This document shows, one piece after another, positions 42,661-51,078 of a stretch of DNA of 64,000 bases. The DNA is taken from assembly GCA_903840435.1 (NCBI GenBank), contig CAIMFV010000046.1, forward strand, positions 46,557 to 110,556, in the 5' to 3' direction. The translations under genes and the position numbers were made by a program. The notes under the pieces were generated by a model that had not been told where the DNA came from, searched no databases, and was given only the letters and a program-made list of their open reading frames with translations. Positions within the stretch are counted from its first letter, which is position 1; the number at the start of each line of letters is the position of its first letter. The DNA is from an uncultured Caulobacterales bacterium (GTDB lineage Bacteria > Pseudomonadota > Alphaproteobacteria > Caulobacterales > Caulobacteraceae).

Positions 42661-44552
42661 GGGCTTGGCGCGCCTTGCCGCAAGATGCGAATGGCCTCGA
42701 GCGCCCCCTCGTCCTCAATCGTCGTCAAGTCGCCAGGGTCGCGGTCTTCCCAAACCGCCTGGATGGCCCGTCGCAAGACCTTGCCCGACCGGGTCTTCGG
42801 CAGGGCGGGAACAAAATAGACGCCCTGCGGCTTGGCAAGCGCACCGATTTCGCGGGCCACCGCTTGGACAATTTCCGCCGCCAAGTCTGGGCCTGCACCA
42901 TGGCCTCCCTTGACGACGACAAACGCGATCGGCGTTTGGCCTTTCAGTGGGTCGGCCACGCCAACAACGGCGGTATCGGCGACAGCGGGGTGGGTAGTGA
43001 TCGCCTGTTCAATTTCGCGGGTGCCCAAACGATGGCCTGCGACATTGATCACATCGTCGGTCCGGCCCAGAATAAAGGTGTAGCCCTCTTCATCCTGCAC
43101 GCCCCAGTCAAAAGTCGAATAGAGGTTTTGACCGGGAAAATCTCCGAAATAGGCCGACTGAAAGCGCGCATCATCCTGCCAAAGGGTTGTCAAAGCCCCC
43201 GGCGGCAGGGGCGCGGCCAAGGTGAGCACGCCCTTTTCGCCCTGAGCCGCTGGCTGTCCCGTGCGCTCATCGACCAGACGCACATCAAAGCCAAAGACGG
43301 GCAAGCCCGGTGATCCAGGCTTGACCGGTGCATCGCACAAATTGCGGCACAGGGTCAGGATCGGCCAGCCGGTTTCGGTCTGCCAATAATTATCCAAGAT
43401 CGGTACGCCCAAGGCCTCGGCAATCCACAGCGCCGTTGGCTCGTCCAGCGGTTCGCCAGCGACGAATAAGGCTTTTAGGGAGGTGCAATCATGCGCCTTC
43501 AAATAGGCCGGGTCTTCCTTCTTCAACAGCCGCAGCGCCGTCGGCGCGGTGAACATGGTGCGGACCCGATGCTTGGCGACCAAGCTCCACAGGATGCCAG
43601 GGTCAGGCCGCGTCGGCGTTCCCTCATAGACAATGCTGGCCATGCCAGCGATCAGCGGGCCATAGACGATGTAGGAGTGGCCAACGACCCAACCAATGTC
43701 AGAGGTCGAGAAGAACACGCCACCGGGCTGGCCATAAAAGATATGCTCCATCGAGGCGGCCAGCGCCACGGCATAGCCGCCTGTATCCCGCTGCACCCCC
43801 TTGGGCTTGCCAGTCGTGCCGCTGGTATAGAGGATATAGCTCGGATGGGCCGACGGCAGGGGGATGCACGCAATCTCTTTCCCCCGATGTTCGGCAATCA
43901 GGGTTTCGGCGTCGACATCGTGATGGGCCAGATGAAAGGGCGCCAGCCCGCGATTGACCATGATCACCTTATCCGGACGGTGATCGGCGATGCCCAAGGC
44001 CTGATCCAGAAGCGGCTTGTAAGCAATGACTTTGCCCATGCGCGAACCTGCGTCAGCCGCTACGATGAGTTTGGGCTTGGCGTCGTCAATCCGGGCTGCG
44101 AGGGCGCCAGAGGCAAAGCCGCCAAAGACAACCGTGTGGATGGCGCCGATACGCGCCGCCGCCAACATGGCAAAAGCCGCTTCGGCGATCATCGGCATAT
44201 AGATCAAGACCCGGTCACCCTGGCCGCAGCCCAAGGCTTGATAGGCGGCAGCCCAGGCGCTCACCTCTGCCTTGACCTCGGCAAAGCTATAGGTGCGCTC
44301 GGACCCCGTTTCCGTCGACACACAGATCAGGGCGGGGGCGTCTGGCCGCACCGCCGCCCAGCGATCCACCGCATTATGACAAAGATTGGTCTCGCCGCCC
44401 GGGAACCAGTGGGCGAAGGGGGGCTGATCATTCTCGAGTGCGCGGCGCGGCGGCGTCGACCAGTCGATCCTCTGAGCTTCGCGGGTCCAAAAGCCTTCGG
44501 GATCGGCAATGGAGGCCTGATGCAGCGCCTTGTAGTCCTCGAGGCTTTTCAT
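42657..44552 (-). CDS. prpE: Propionyl-CoA synthetase (AMP-forming)
   Basis: 631 residues from ATG at 44552, which has GGGGGAG upstream; a longer frame to 44666 is rejected. Acyl-CoA synthetase signatures are clear: LYTSGTTGKPKGVQRDTGGY (AMP/P-loop), NYWQTETGWP and GRTDDVINVAGHRLGTREIE, with the catalytic Lys region in TRSGKVLRR. The VFGGFASGALAARIDDAKPK and FFSTSDIGWVVGHSYIVYGP segments are typical of PrpE. It converts propionate (possibly other short acids) to propionyl-CoA. It is cotranscribed with the serine hydrolase, suggesting that an ester or peptide hydrolysis product is activated, an inference only. Confidence 0.92.
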   Translation of the reverse strand: MKSLEDYKALHQASIADPEGFWTREAQRIDWSTPPRRALENDQPPFAHWFPGGETNLCHNAVDRWAAVRPDAPALICVSTETGSERTYSFAEVKAEVSAWAAAYQALGCGQGDRVLIYMPMIAEAAFAMLAAARIGAIHTVVFGGFASGALAARIDDAKPKLIVAADAGSRMGKVIAYKPLLDQALGIADHRPDKVIMVNRGLAPFHLAHHDVDAETLIAEHRGKEIACIPLPSAHPSYILYTSGTTGKPKGVQRDTGGYAVALAASMEHIFYGQPGGVFFSTSDIGWVVGHSYIVYGPLIAGMASIVYEGTPTRPDPGILWSLVAKHRVRTMFTAPTALRLLKKEDPAYLKAHDCTSLKALFVAGEPLDEPTALWIAEALGVPILDNYWQTETGWPILTLCRNLCDAPVKPGSPGLPVFGFDVRLVDERTGQPAAQGEKGVLTLAAPLPPGALTTLWQDDARFQSAYFGDFPGQNLYSTFDWGVQDEEGYTFILGRTDDVINVAGHRLGTREIEQAITTHPAVADTAVVGVADPLKGQTPIAFVVVKGGHGAGPDLAAEIVQAVAREIGALAKPQGVYFVPALPKTRSGKVLRRAIQAVWEDRDPGDLTTIEDEGALEAIRILRQGAPSP

Positions 44553-44711
44553 CTCTCCCCCTTCGATATCCCTTTTATGCTTAGGGTCTTTTAGGCTTAA
44601 GCGGCGATCTTGCCTTTGGCTATTAGCAGAAGGGCGAAGGTCGGCGAACCGACATCTGAACGGCAAAGGCCCACGTAGCTAGGGGGAGACCTTGGAAAAG
44701 AGCCGATTTTC

Positions 44712-45374
44712 ATGCCGCTGCCAAACCCTGACCCCAACTGCCCGCGCCGCGCCCTGATCCTCGGCCTCGGCGCAAGTCTTGTGGCGAACTTTGCTCAGGC
44801 TGAGACGCGCCGCGGCAAGACCCTGGCCTTTCAAGTGTTTCGCAATTCATCTCCCGTCGGGACCCATCATGTGGTGCTCACTCAAGATGCAGGCCGGTTG
44901 ACCGCCACCATCACAGCAGACATTCAGGTCGGACTCGGGCCTTTGAAATTTTTTACCTATCGCCACGAGGTGACCGAGGTTTGGCAAGATGACCTATTTC
45001 AGAGCCTGGAAAGCCGGACCCTGACCAATCGAAAGCTGGAACGGGTCTTTGCCAAACGCACCGGTCGTGGCGTGGAAATCCGGACATTGGCGGGCGAGAC
45101 CCATTTGGTCCCCACCGCCGCGCGCCCCTTGACCCATTGGAATATGGCAGCGTTGCAAGGGCCCCTTTTTAACCCACAAACCGGGGCGCCTGTGCGCGAA
45201 AAGGTCCAGCGCGTCCCGCCGCCTGACCTTGGTCAAGACCACACCGCCACAACGGCCTTTGCTCTGACCGGCGATGTCGACATCACCGACGGCTATGATG
45301 AAAATGGCGACTGGGTGGCGTTGAAGGCCAAGGCGGCTGACGGCTCGGTCATCCGCTACCGACGCATAAGCTGA
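44712..45374 (+). CDS. Secreted DUF6134-like protein
   Basis: 220 residues with an N-terminal signal peptide (cleaved near NFAQA). The rest is beta-rich, with FQVFRNSSPVGTHHVVLTQ, GPLKFFTYRHEVTEVWQDD and SLESRTL, recalling DUF6134 proteins of alphaproteobacteria. Function unknown. The gene is divergent from prpE and stands alone. Confidence 0.7.
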   Translation: MPLPNPDPNCPRRALILGLGASLVANFAQAETRRGKTLAFQVFRNSSPVGTHHVVLTQDAGRLTATITADIQVGLGPLKFFTYRHEVTEVWQDDLFQSLESRTLTNRKLERVFAKRTGRGVEIRTLAGETHLVPTAARPLTHWNMAALQGPLFNPQTGAPVREKVQRVPPPDLGQDHTATTAFALTGDVDITDGYDENGDWVALKAKAADGSVIRYRRIS

Positions 45375-45550
45375 TCGCGCTCTGGCCTTGGCCCTCGCGT
45401 TTGTCAGGAAAAAGTGGACGCTGGCTTTTCCGAAAAGACAAACGAAAACAGAGGGATTTAGTCTCTGTCTGAGTCTGAAAGAAACTGACAGACACTCGAG
45501 AACGGGGTAAGAGGTTTTCCAACAGATAGCAAAAGACCGGGGAGTTGGGC

Positions 45551-46360
45551 ATGTCTGAGGCCAGGATCACTGTCGAAATGACCGATGGGGTCGCCAATGT
45601 GCGACTGGTGCGGGCTGACAAGATGAACGCGCTTGACGATGCGATGTTCCAGGCCCTGATCGACACGGGCGAAGCCCTGAAGGCGGATAAAACCGTCCGC
45701 GCCGTGGTGCTCTCTGGCGAAGGGCGCAGCTTTTGCGCTGGCCTCGACACCTCTAATTTTCAAAAAATGGCGGCGGGCCAGGCTGGACCGTCAGATCGCC
45801 TCTTGAGCCCCAACCGCACGCCCGGCGGCTCGAACCGCGCCCAGCACGCAGTGATGGTGTGGCGCGAAATCCCAGCGCCAGTTATTGCCGCTGTGCATGG
45901 CGTGGCCTTTGGCGGCGGCTTTCAGCTCATGCTCGGGGCCGATATGCGGTTTGTGACGGCGGACGTGAAGCTCTCCATCCTCGAGATTAAATGGGGCCTC
46001 GTTCCCGATATGGGCGGCATCGTTCTGCTCCGCCGTCTCGTGCGCGATGATGTGGCGCGCGAATTGACCTATACGGGCCGCATCTTCCACGGCGAAGAGG
46101 CTGTGCAGTTGGGTCTTGCCACCCGGGTTTGCGCTGATCCCTATTCGGAAGCCTTGGCGCTTGCGAAACAGATCGCTGGCCGTAGCCCTGACGCCGTCAA
46201 GGGCGCAAAGCGCTTGTTTAATCTGGCCGCCGACGCCGACCAGCACGCCATCCTGCTCGCAGAATCGGTCGAACAGGCGCAGATCATCGGCACACCGAAC
46301 CAAATCGAAGCGGTGCTATCGTCGATGCAGAACCGACCGGGCGCGTTCACGGACGCCTGA
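45551..46360 (+). CDS. Crotonase/enoyl-CoA hydratase family protein
   Basis: 269 residues from ATG at 45551, with GGGGAG 6 nt before it. The crotonase oxyanion segments are present (SFCAGLDTSN and VHGVAFGGGFQLMLGADMRF), followed by KWGLVPDMGG. The glutamates of true enoyl-CoA hydratases are not all evident (E in LSILEIKWG is one), so isomerase, hydrolase or hydratase activity are possible. It converges on accA. Confidence 0.9.
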   Translation: MSEARITVEMTDGVANVRLVRADKMNALDDAMFQALIDTGEALKADKTVRAVVLSGEGRSFCAGLDTSNFQKMAAGQAGPSDRLLSPNRTPGGSNRAQHAVMVWREIPAPVIAAVHGVAFGGGFQLMLGADMRFVTADVKLSILEIKWGLVPDMGGIVLLRRLVRDDVARELTYTGRIFHGEEAVQLGLATRVCADPYSEALALAKQIAGRSPDAVKGAKRLFNLAADADQHAILLAESVEQAQIIGTPNQIEAVLSSMQNRPGAFTDA

Positions 46361-46427
46361 GTACCTGTCAGAGTGAGTGGCTATTGGATTGCGTGCCCGT
46401 CGCCTTGAAGACTGAAAACGCCTGACC

Positions 46428-47399
46428 TTAGGCCAAGCCCTTCTGGCCGATGGCGTAGAAGCGGTCGGCACGCTGGCGCAACAGCGCATCGGCGCTGAGA
46501 TGCATCAAGGTGCGGAGCTCCTCCTCCACCACATCGCCGACGGTCTTGACAGCGGTCTCGGGGTCGGAATGCGCGCCACCGGGCGGTTCGGGGATAATCC
46601 GGTCGACAATGCCAAGCGCGGTGAGATCATGGGCGGTGATCTTCATCGCCGATGCCATACGCGGCGCTTCGGCCCGATCGCGAAAGAGGATCGACGACCC
46701 TGCCTCGGGCGAAATCACCGAATAGATCGAATGTTCAAGGATCAACACCCGGTTGGCGGCGGCGATGGCCAGCGCCCCGCCCGATCCGCCCTCGCCGACA
46801 ATGGTGGCGATCATCGGGGTCTTCAGCGTCAAACACCTCTCGGTCGAACGTGCAATGGCTTCGCCCTGCCCGCGCTCTTCTGCGCCAATGCCAGGATAGG
46901 CGCCCGCCGTATCAACAAAGGTGATCACAGGCAGATTAAACTTTTCGGCCATATCCATCAGCCGAACCGCCTTGCGATACCCCTCGGGTCGGGCCATGCC
47001 GAAATTGTGCTTTAAGCGGGTGGTGGTGTCGCGGCCCTTCTCATGGCCCATGACCAGGACCGGCACGCCGCGAAAGGTGCCAAGTCCGCCCACCACCGCC
47101 TGGTCATCGGCAAATTTCCGATCACCGCGCAATTCGACAAAATCGTCGATCAACAGCCGCACATAGTCGATAAAGTGCGGCCGTTCGGGATGGCGGGCCA
47201 CTTGGGTTTTCTGCCAGGGGTCGAGGCGCGCATAGGCTTCCCGTCGCAGGGTCTCGAGGCGGCTCTTCAGCGCCACAATTTCGAGGTCGAAAGCCCCAGG
47301 CCCCGCATCTTCGGACAGGCGAGACAATTCGTCGATCTTGGTCTCAATTTCAGCGATTGGGCGCTCGAATTCGAGATAGTGGCGGTTGGCGAGGGTCAT
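46428..47399 (-). CDS. accA: Acetyl-CoA carboxylase carboxyltransferase subunit alpha
   Basis: 323 residues from ATG at 47399. All standard AccA landmarks are present: YLEFERPIAEIETKIDEL, ERPHFIDYVRLLIDDFVELRG with the first residue set, DTAGAYPGIGAEERGQGEAIA, and IVGEGGSGGALAIAAANRV. It forms the alpha half of the carboxyltransferase that makes malonyl-CoA for fatty acid synthesis. No accD is nearby. Divergent from the SRPBCC gene. Confidence 0.97.
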   Translation of the reverse strand: MTLANRHYLEFERPIAEIETKIDELSRLSEDAGPGAFDLEIVALKSRLETLRREAYARLDPWQKTQVARHPERPHFIDYVRLLIDDFVELRGDRKFADDQAVVGGLGTFRGVPVLVMGHEKGRDTTTRLKHNFGMARPEGYRKAVRLMDMAEKFNLPVITFVDTAGAYPGIGAEERGQGEAIARSTERCLTLKTPMIATIVGEGGSGGALAIAAANRVLILEHSIYSVISPEAGSSILFRDRAEAPRMASAMKITAHDLTALGIVDRIIPEPPGGAHSDPETAVKTVGDVVEEELRTLMHLSADALLRQRADRFYAIGQKGLA

Positions 47400-47523
47400 G
47401 CCGTCCCAGGAGGCGATTGAACAAGCCGCGGAAATTAGGCGCAAAGCCGCGCAACCACAAGGTGGGTTGGCGAGACGCCGTCACCGCCCTAACTTTCCGA
47501 GCCGAAACCTTGGAGCCGCGCCC

Positions 47524-47967
47524 ATGCCCTCGCCCACGGAAAGCGTCTTTTCCTATGTGATTTATGTGCGCGCTTCCCCAGACGCCGTCTGGCGCGCCTT
47601 CATCGATCCTGACCAGACGCCCCGCTATTGGTTCGGCGCGCGCCACATCTGCGATTGGACAAAGGGTGCGGCTTGGAAACTTGTCATGGCCGAAGACCTC
47701 GTCGTCGACACAGGCGAGGTGGTTGAGATTGAAGCTGGCAAACACCTGACGCTCCACTGGCGCCACGTCTTTCAGCCCGACCTGACCGCTGAAGGCGTTT
47801 CAACCTTCACGCTCGACCTGAAACCGGAAGGCAACGCCACTCAGGTCTCCATCCGCCACGCCATGGCCGTAACCCCTTCCGCCTTCATCGCCGCCGTCTC
47901 AGACGGCTGGCCCAAGATCCTCTCCAATCTGAAATCGCTTTTAGAAACGGGCGCTGTGGCGTTTTGA
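47524..47967 (+). CDS. SRPBCC/AHSA1-domain protein
   Basis: 147 residues from ATG at 47524. The START-like helix-grip fold is visible: YVIYVRASPDAVWRAFIDPD at the start, then YWFGARH, WRHVFQPD and a C-terminal amphipathic helix (SDGWPKILSNLKSLLETG). AHSA1-type proteins bind hydrophobic ligands or act with regulators. No partner is adjacent: accA is divergent and the next genes are an R-M cassette on the opposite strand. An upstream open frame to 47386 is ignored. Confidence 0.85.
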   Translation: MPSPTESVFSYVIYVRASPDAVWRAFIDPDQTPRYWFGARHICDWTKGAAWKLVMAEDLVVDTGEVVEIEAGKHLTLHWRHVFQPDLTAEGVSTFTLDLKPEGNATQVSIRHAMAVTPSAFIAAVSDGWPKILSNLKSLLETGAVAF

Positions 47968-47998
47968 GGGGGATGTTTCGATCACAAATTTTGGGAGG

Positions 47999-48574
47999 CT
48001 ACGTCAGGGTCAGGTTGAACTTTCGCGCCAACCACTCGAGCACGGCCCGCTGCTCGTCTTGACCGGCCCGCCGTACTTGGGCGAGGAGCCAGATCGCCGT
48101 TGGTCGCTCAGTGGTAACATTCTTCGCGCCCTGGTTACAGGTCGAACACAGCGCTCTGAGATTAGACAGCTCGTCCAGCCCTCCGAGGCTCTTGTCCTTG
48201 ATATGGCCGATATGAAGCCTCACCTTGCGGCCTGTTTCCGGGTCGATTTCGCCCGGCGTAAGTCCGCACATCTGACATGTGAACCCATTTCGATCCAACA
48301 CTTCGGCGCGCAACTTCGTTGAGATGCTCCGGGAGAACCCAACCTCTCGCTTCTCCGGCGGCGTCCCGGTAAGGATATATTCGTTGGGCCGCAGAGTGGC
48401 ATCGTCATTATGCGACTGAATTGGCCACCTTTCCTCGTCCCGCAATTCTCTCAGGCGACGCGCCCATTCACTGACGCCACCCGACGCTTCCTTGATCTCG
48501 TGCGAGGTCACCACACGTCCCACATTGGCGAGAAGAAATTGCCGTATCCGCGCCTTAGAGCCGAGCTTACGCAA
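47999..48574 (-). CDS. HNH endonuclease of a small R-M cassette
   Basis: 191 residues. The N-terminal segment resembles a winged helix (VGRVVTSHEIKEASGGVSEW); the C-terminal part holds the HNH fold with a zinc ribbon: CQMCGL, then HIGHIKDKSLGGLDELSNL and CSTCN. The gene overlaps the preceding C5 methyltransferase by 8 nt, so the two are one unit, most simply a Type II restriction enzyme with its methylase. Recognition site unknown. Confidence 0.85.
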   Translation of the reverse strand: MRKLGSKARIRQFLLANVGRVVTSHEIKEASGGVSEWARRLRELRDEERWPIQSHNDDATLRPNEYILTGTPPEKREVGFSRSISTKLRAEVLDRNGFTCQMCGLTPGEIDPETGRKVRLHIGHIKDKSLGGLDELSNLRALCSTCNQGAKNVTTERPTAIWLLAQVRRAGQDEQRAVLEWLARKFNLTLT

Positions 48575-49250
48575 TGCGGCGCTCCGGCTTCATATTTGCG
48601 AGGTGGGCCAGAAGTTGCCTGCCAATATATTCGGTATAGGCGGGAGGAATGGCCTCATTGATCTCGCCCTTGCTCATCCAATCGATCCCCATAGCATCGC
48701 GCGCCGCTGCAAGCGTGCAATTGCCACCGCCGGTCACTTGGACAAAATCTTTCCACTCATCGGTTTTACCAAAATGCGACTTACGCTTGTCGAAGGTGTG
48801 AACCTTGGGGTGTTTGTGATGAGTTGGGACAATCACTGAGAAATTGGTTTCGAACAAACGATGGCGGATTACCCGAAGCTCCGGGAACATTGTTCCGCAA
48901 AGGACTGTTGGGTTTATAAGTGGAGCCCCCTCGACATTTTCAATGATGTAAGGTTTCCCCGAGGCGACGAGCAGTGCCCGAACCGGCTCAATCAGCCGCG
49001 GCCAGTCTTCCGCATTCTTGTTCCGCTTGGCGAGATCGGAATAGGATTGGCAGGGGGGCGAAGCATGAATAGCGTCGAATTTTTGCAGAAACGACAGATC
49101 GAGCGACATCGCGTCGGCTTGGACGAAGGTGAACGGATACCGAGGGCGGGGTTCAATGTCGACGCCAACCACGTCGAACCCTGCTCTCGCATACCCGAGG
49201 CCTGCGCCGCCAGCACAGCAGAAGAGGTCAAGTAGGGTGGGCTTTCCCAT
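48567..49250 (-). CDS. DNA (cytosine-5) methyltransferase
   Basis: 227 residues from ATG at 49250, a compact C5-methyltransferase. Motif I is LLDLFCCAGGAGLGY, motif IV with the catalytic Cys is ASPPCQSYSD, motif VI is ENVEG, motif VIII-like RHRLFET, and the C-terminal AYTEYIGRQLL serves as motif X. The target-recognition region is short, as in phage-type enzymes. It lies directly downstream of ssb and is coupled to the HNH nuclease. Relatively low G+C hints at recent arrival. Self-protection of a restriction site is the likely role; antirestriction or orphan epigenetic use is possible. Confidence 0.9.
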   Translation of the reverse strand: MGKPTLLDLFCCAGGAGLGYARAGFDVVGVDIEPRPRYPFTFVQADAMSLDLSFLQKFDAIHASPPCQSYSDLAKRNKNAEDWPRLIEPVRALLVASGKPYIIENVEGAPLINPTVLCGTMFPELRVIRHRLFETNFSVIVPTHHKHPKVHTFDKRKSHFGKTDEWKDFVQVTGGGNCTLAAARDAMGIDWMSKGEINEAIPPAYTEYIGRQLLAHLANMKPERRIA

Positions 49251-49275
49251 CTGTCGCGCACCTGTCCAGTGATCC

Positions 49276-49764
49276 TCAGAACGGTATCTCGTCATCCAGG
49301 TCGGCGGCGAAGCTTTCGCGGGGGGCTTGGGTGTTTTGGGTGCGGGGGCCGCCGCCCATGGGGCTTGAGTCGGCGCTGCGATAACCGCCTTCGTCGGAGT
49401 CGCCGCCGGAATTGCGGCCGCCGAGCATGGTCAGCTCGCCGCGGAACTTCTGCAGCACAATTTCCGTCGAATAGCGCTCGGCGCCCTGGGCATCATTATA
49501 TTTGCGGGTCTGCAGTGCGCCCTCAATATAGACGGTCGAGCCCTTTTTGAGATAGCTCTCCGCGACCTTGACGAGGTTCTCATTAAAGATAACCACTTGA
49601 TGCCATTCGGTCTTTTCCTTGCGCTCGCCAGATGTGCGATCCCGCCAGGTTTCTGACGTCGCGATGCGCAAATTTGCGACCCGGTCGCCGGAATTAAGGG
49701 TGCGGATTTCGGGGTCTTTCCCCAGATTGCCGACCAAGATTACCTTATTGACGCTGCCCGCCAT
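49276..49764 (-). CDS. ssb: Single-stranded DNA-binding protein
   Basis: 162 residues. The OB fold is complete ([45 protein letters not shown]), followed by a Gly/Ser-rich linker and the acidic tip DDEIPF that recruits replication and repair proteins. A LexA-type box lies 134 nt upstream of its start, in line with SOS induction of ssb in Caulobacter-like bacteria. Confidence 0.96.
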   Translation of the reverse strand: MAGSVNKVILVGNLGKDPEIRTLNSGDRVANLRIATSETWRDRTSGERKEKTEWHQVVIFNENLVKVAESYLKKGSTVYIEGALQTRKYNDAQGAERYSTEIVLQKFRGELTMLGGRNSGGDSDEGGYRSADSSPMGGGPRTQNTQAPRESFAADLDDEIPF

Positions 49765-49897
49765 GCCACATTTCCTTGCTTGTCATCGCTCGTACCGCCG
49801 CCGCTCAACCCACCCCAGCGCAGCGATTCGAGAACATTAAGGGGTGAAGGGCGCAAGACCAACTCTGCCGCATCGCTCAATGCGCCACTCCGACAAT

Positions 49898-49912
49898 GTT
49901 CTCTGTATGTTC
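49898..49912. promoter_or_regulatory. LexA box (GTTC-N7-GTTC) upstream of ssb
   Basis: GTTC-TCTGTAT-GTTC matches the alphaproteobacterial SOS operator. It lies in the 204-nt gap between ssb (start 49764) and the lipoprotein gene that ends at 49969; both genes are on the minus strand, so ssb is the only gene it can sensibly control. Confidence 0.75.
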
Positions 49913-49968
49913 CGGAATTGGTTGTGCGTCAAGTGAGGCGGTTTAGGTGATTTGGGCGATTTGGTGGA

Positions 49969-50361
49969 TCAGGGTTGAGGCACAGCGCTGGGGATTGCCA
50001 ATGAGCCGTCTGGCATGCGCTTCAACAGGGCATATTGGATGCCATCGAGACTTTGGGAGACCGACACGCCACGCTTTTCCAGCCAAATAAACTGCCCCTG
50101 ATAGGCGCCGGTGATCGAGGTTCGCGTGCCGCCCAGTCGTAGAAATTGCAGCCGCATGATTTCTAACTTTTGGGCGCAGGTCTCGATATTGGGCACGTTC
50201 TCCGCCAAGGTGTTGAACTGCAAATGACCGTCCTTGCGCTCGATCATGTGATAACAGACGCCCGTCTGGTCCGGCGGCTTGGTCCCTGAACATCCAGCCG
50301 CAGCGCCCGCCGTCAGGATCACGGCCAGCAGCGCTGCAGATCTTGCTCCGATCTTACCCAT
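49969..50361 (-). CDS. Small lipoprotein of unknown function
   Basis: 130 residues with a lipoprotein signal whose lipobox ends AAGC (Cys near residue 24). The mature part contains two further Cys (GVCYHM, ETCAQK) that could pair, and a beta-rich end. GGAGGAAG precedes the ATG strongly. It is cotranscribed with the anchored protein 13 nt upstream. No family recognised. Confidence 0.75.
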   Translation of the reverse strand: MGKIGARSAALLAVILTAGAAAGCSGTKPPDQTGVCYHMIERKDGHLQFNTLAENVPNIETCAQKLEIMRLQFLRLGGTRTSITGAYQGQFIWLEKRGVSVSQSLDGIQYALLKRMPDGSLAIPSAVPQP

Positions 50362-50374
50362 GCCGCTTCCTCCC

Positions 50375-51016
50375 TTACAGCGCCGGAAAGGCGCAGTCCT
50401 TGGCGTCCTGATCGATCAGAGTGCGGAAATTGGCGTTGTCATTGGAGATTTCGACCTTGCCGGGCAACAGGCGCAAGGTTTTCTCTCCCCAGCGCCCATA
50501 CTCAGCCTGCCCCGTGGCCACGCACTTGCCCGCGAACAACACCCGCACGCAGGCGCTCAAGGAAATCGCAGCCCCCCCTCCCCGCCAGCCCTCTGGCGAA
50601 AACCGCAAACATTCGGCGGTCTCGGCAGCGGCTTCCGACGTCGCGGGATGGGGCGAGACGGGTGTCGCCTCCGGAACCGGCGTGGTCAGGGGTGCAACGG
50701 TCGGATCAATTTGGCTCGCCGTTCCCCCCTTGGCGGCACAGTCGGCAAAGCTTGTCTGCCCTGCGAGCGCGCCGTTGATATAACAGCGTACCTGAGGGCT
50801 GGTTCGGGCTGGCGCTGGCGTGGCGGACGGCGTGGCGGCGGCGAGATCGGTGGGTTTTTTGTCCGCTCCCCCTTTTGCGCCAGTGTGCCCGCTGAGGAAA
50901 AGCGCGAAGAGCACAATCATCAGGCTGAGCGCGATCAGGCTGGCGAGCAGCGCCGCCCGCCCTAATCCCTTGCGGGGTGGTTTCGCGAAAGCTTGCGGCT
51001 TGGCTTCAGGTTCCAT
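50375..51016 (-). CDS. Membrane-anchored protein with Pro/Ala/Thr linker and Cys-rich C-terminus
   Basis: 213 residues: short cytoplasmic tail, one membrane helix (AALLASLIALSLMIVLFALF), a low-complexity TPS/PA linker, then a globular end with several Cys (RCYINGALAG, FADCAAKGG, ECLRFSPEG, CVRVLFAGKCVA). Disulfides in the periplasm are likely. It is followed by the lipoprotein gene; the two may form an envelope pair. Function unknown. Confidence 0.7.
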   Translation of the reverse strand: MEPEAKPQAFAKPPRKGLGRAALLASLIALSLMIVLFALFLSGHTGAKGGADKKPTDLAAATPSATPAPARTSPQVRCYINGALAGQTSFADCAAKGGTASQIDPTVAPLTTPVPEATPVSPHPATSEAAAETAECLRFSPEGWRGGGAAISLSACVRVLFAGKCVATGQAEYGRWGEKTLRLLPGKVEISNDNANFRTLIDQDAKDCAFPAL

Positions 51017-51078
51017 AGCCCTTGGCTAACCCCAGGTTTGGCCCGATGCAAGCCCCGTAGGGAGAGCGTAGCCCCGGC

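Noticed and set aside
43491..44594. Open frame of 367 codons on the plus strand opposite prpE
   Set aside because: It mirrors the codon-position G+C of prpE and has no protein family character; a shadow frame.
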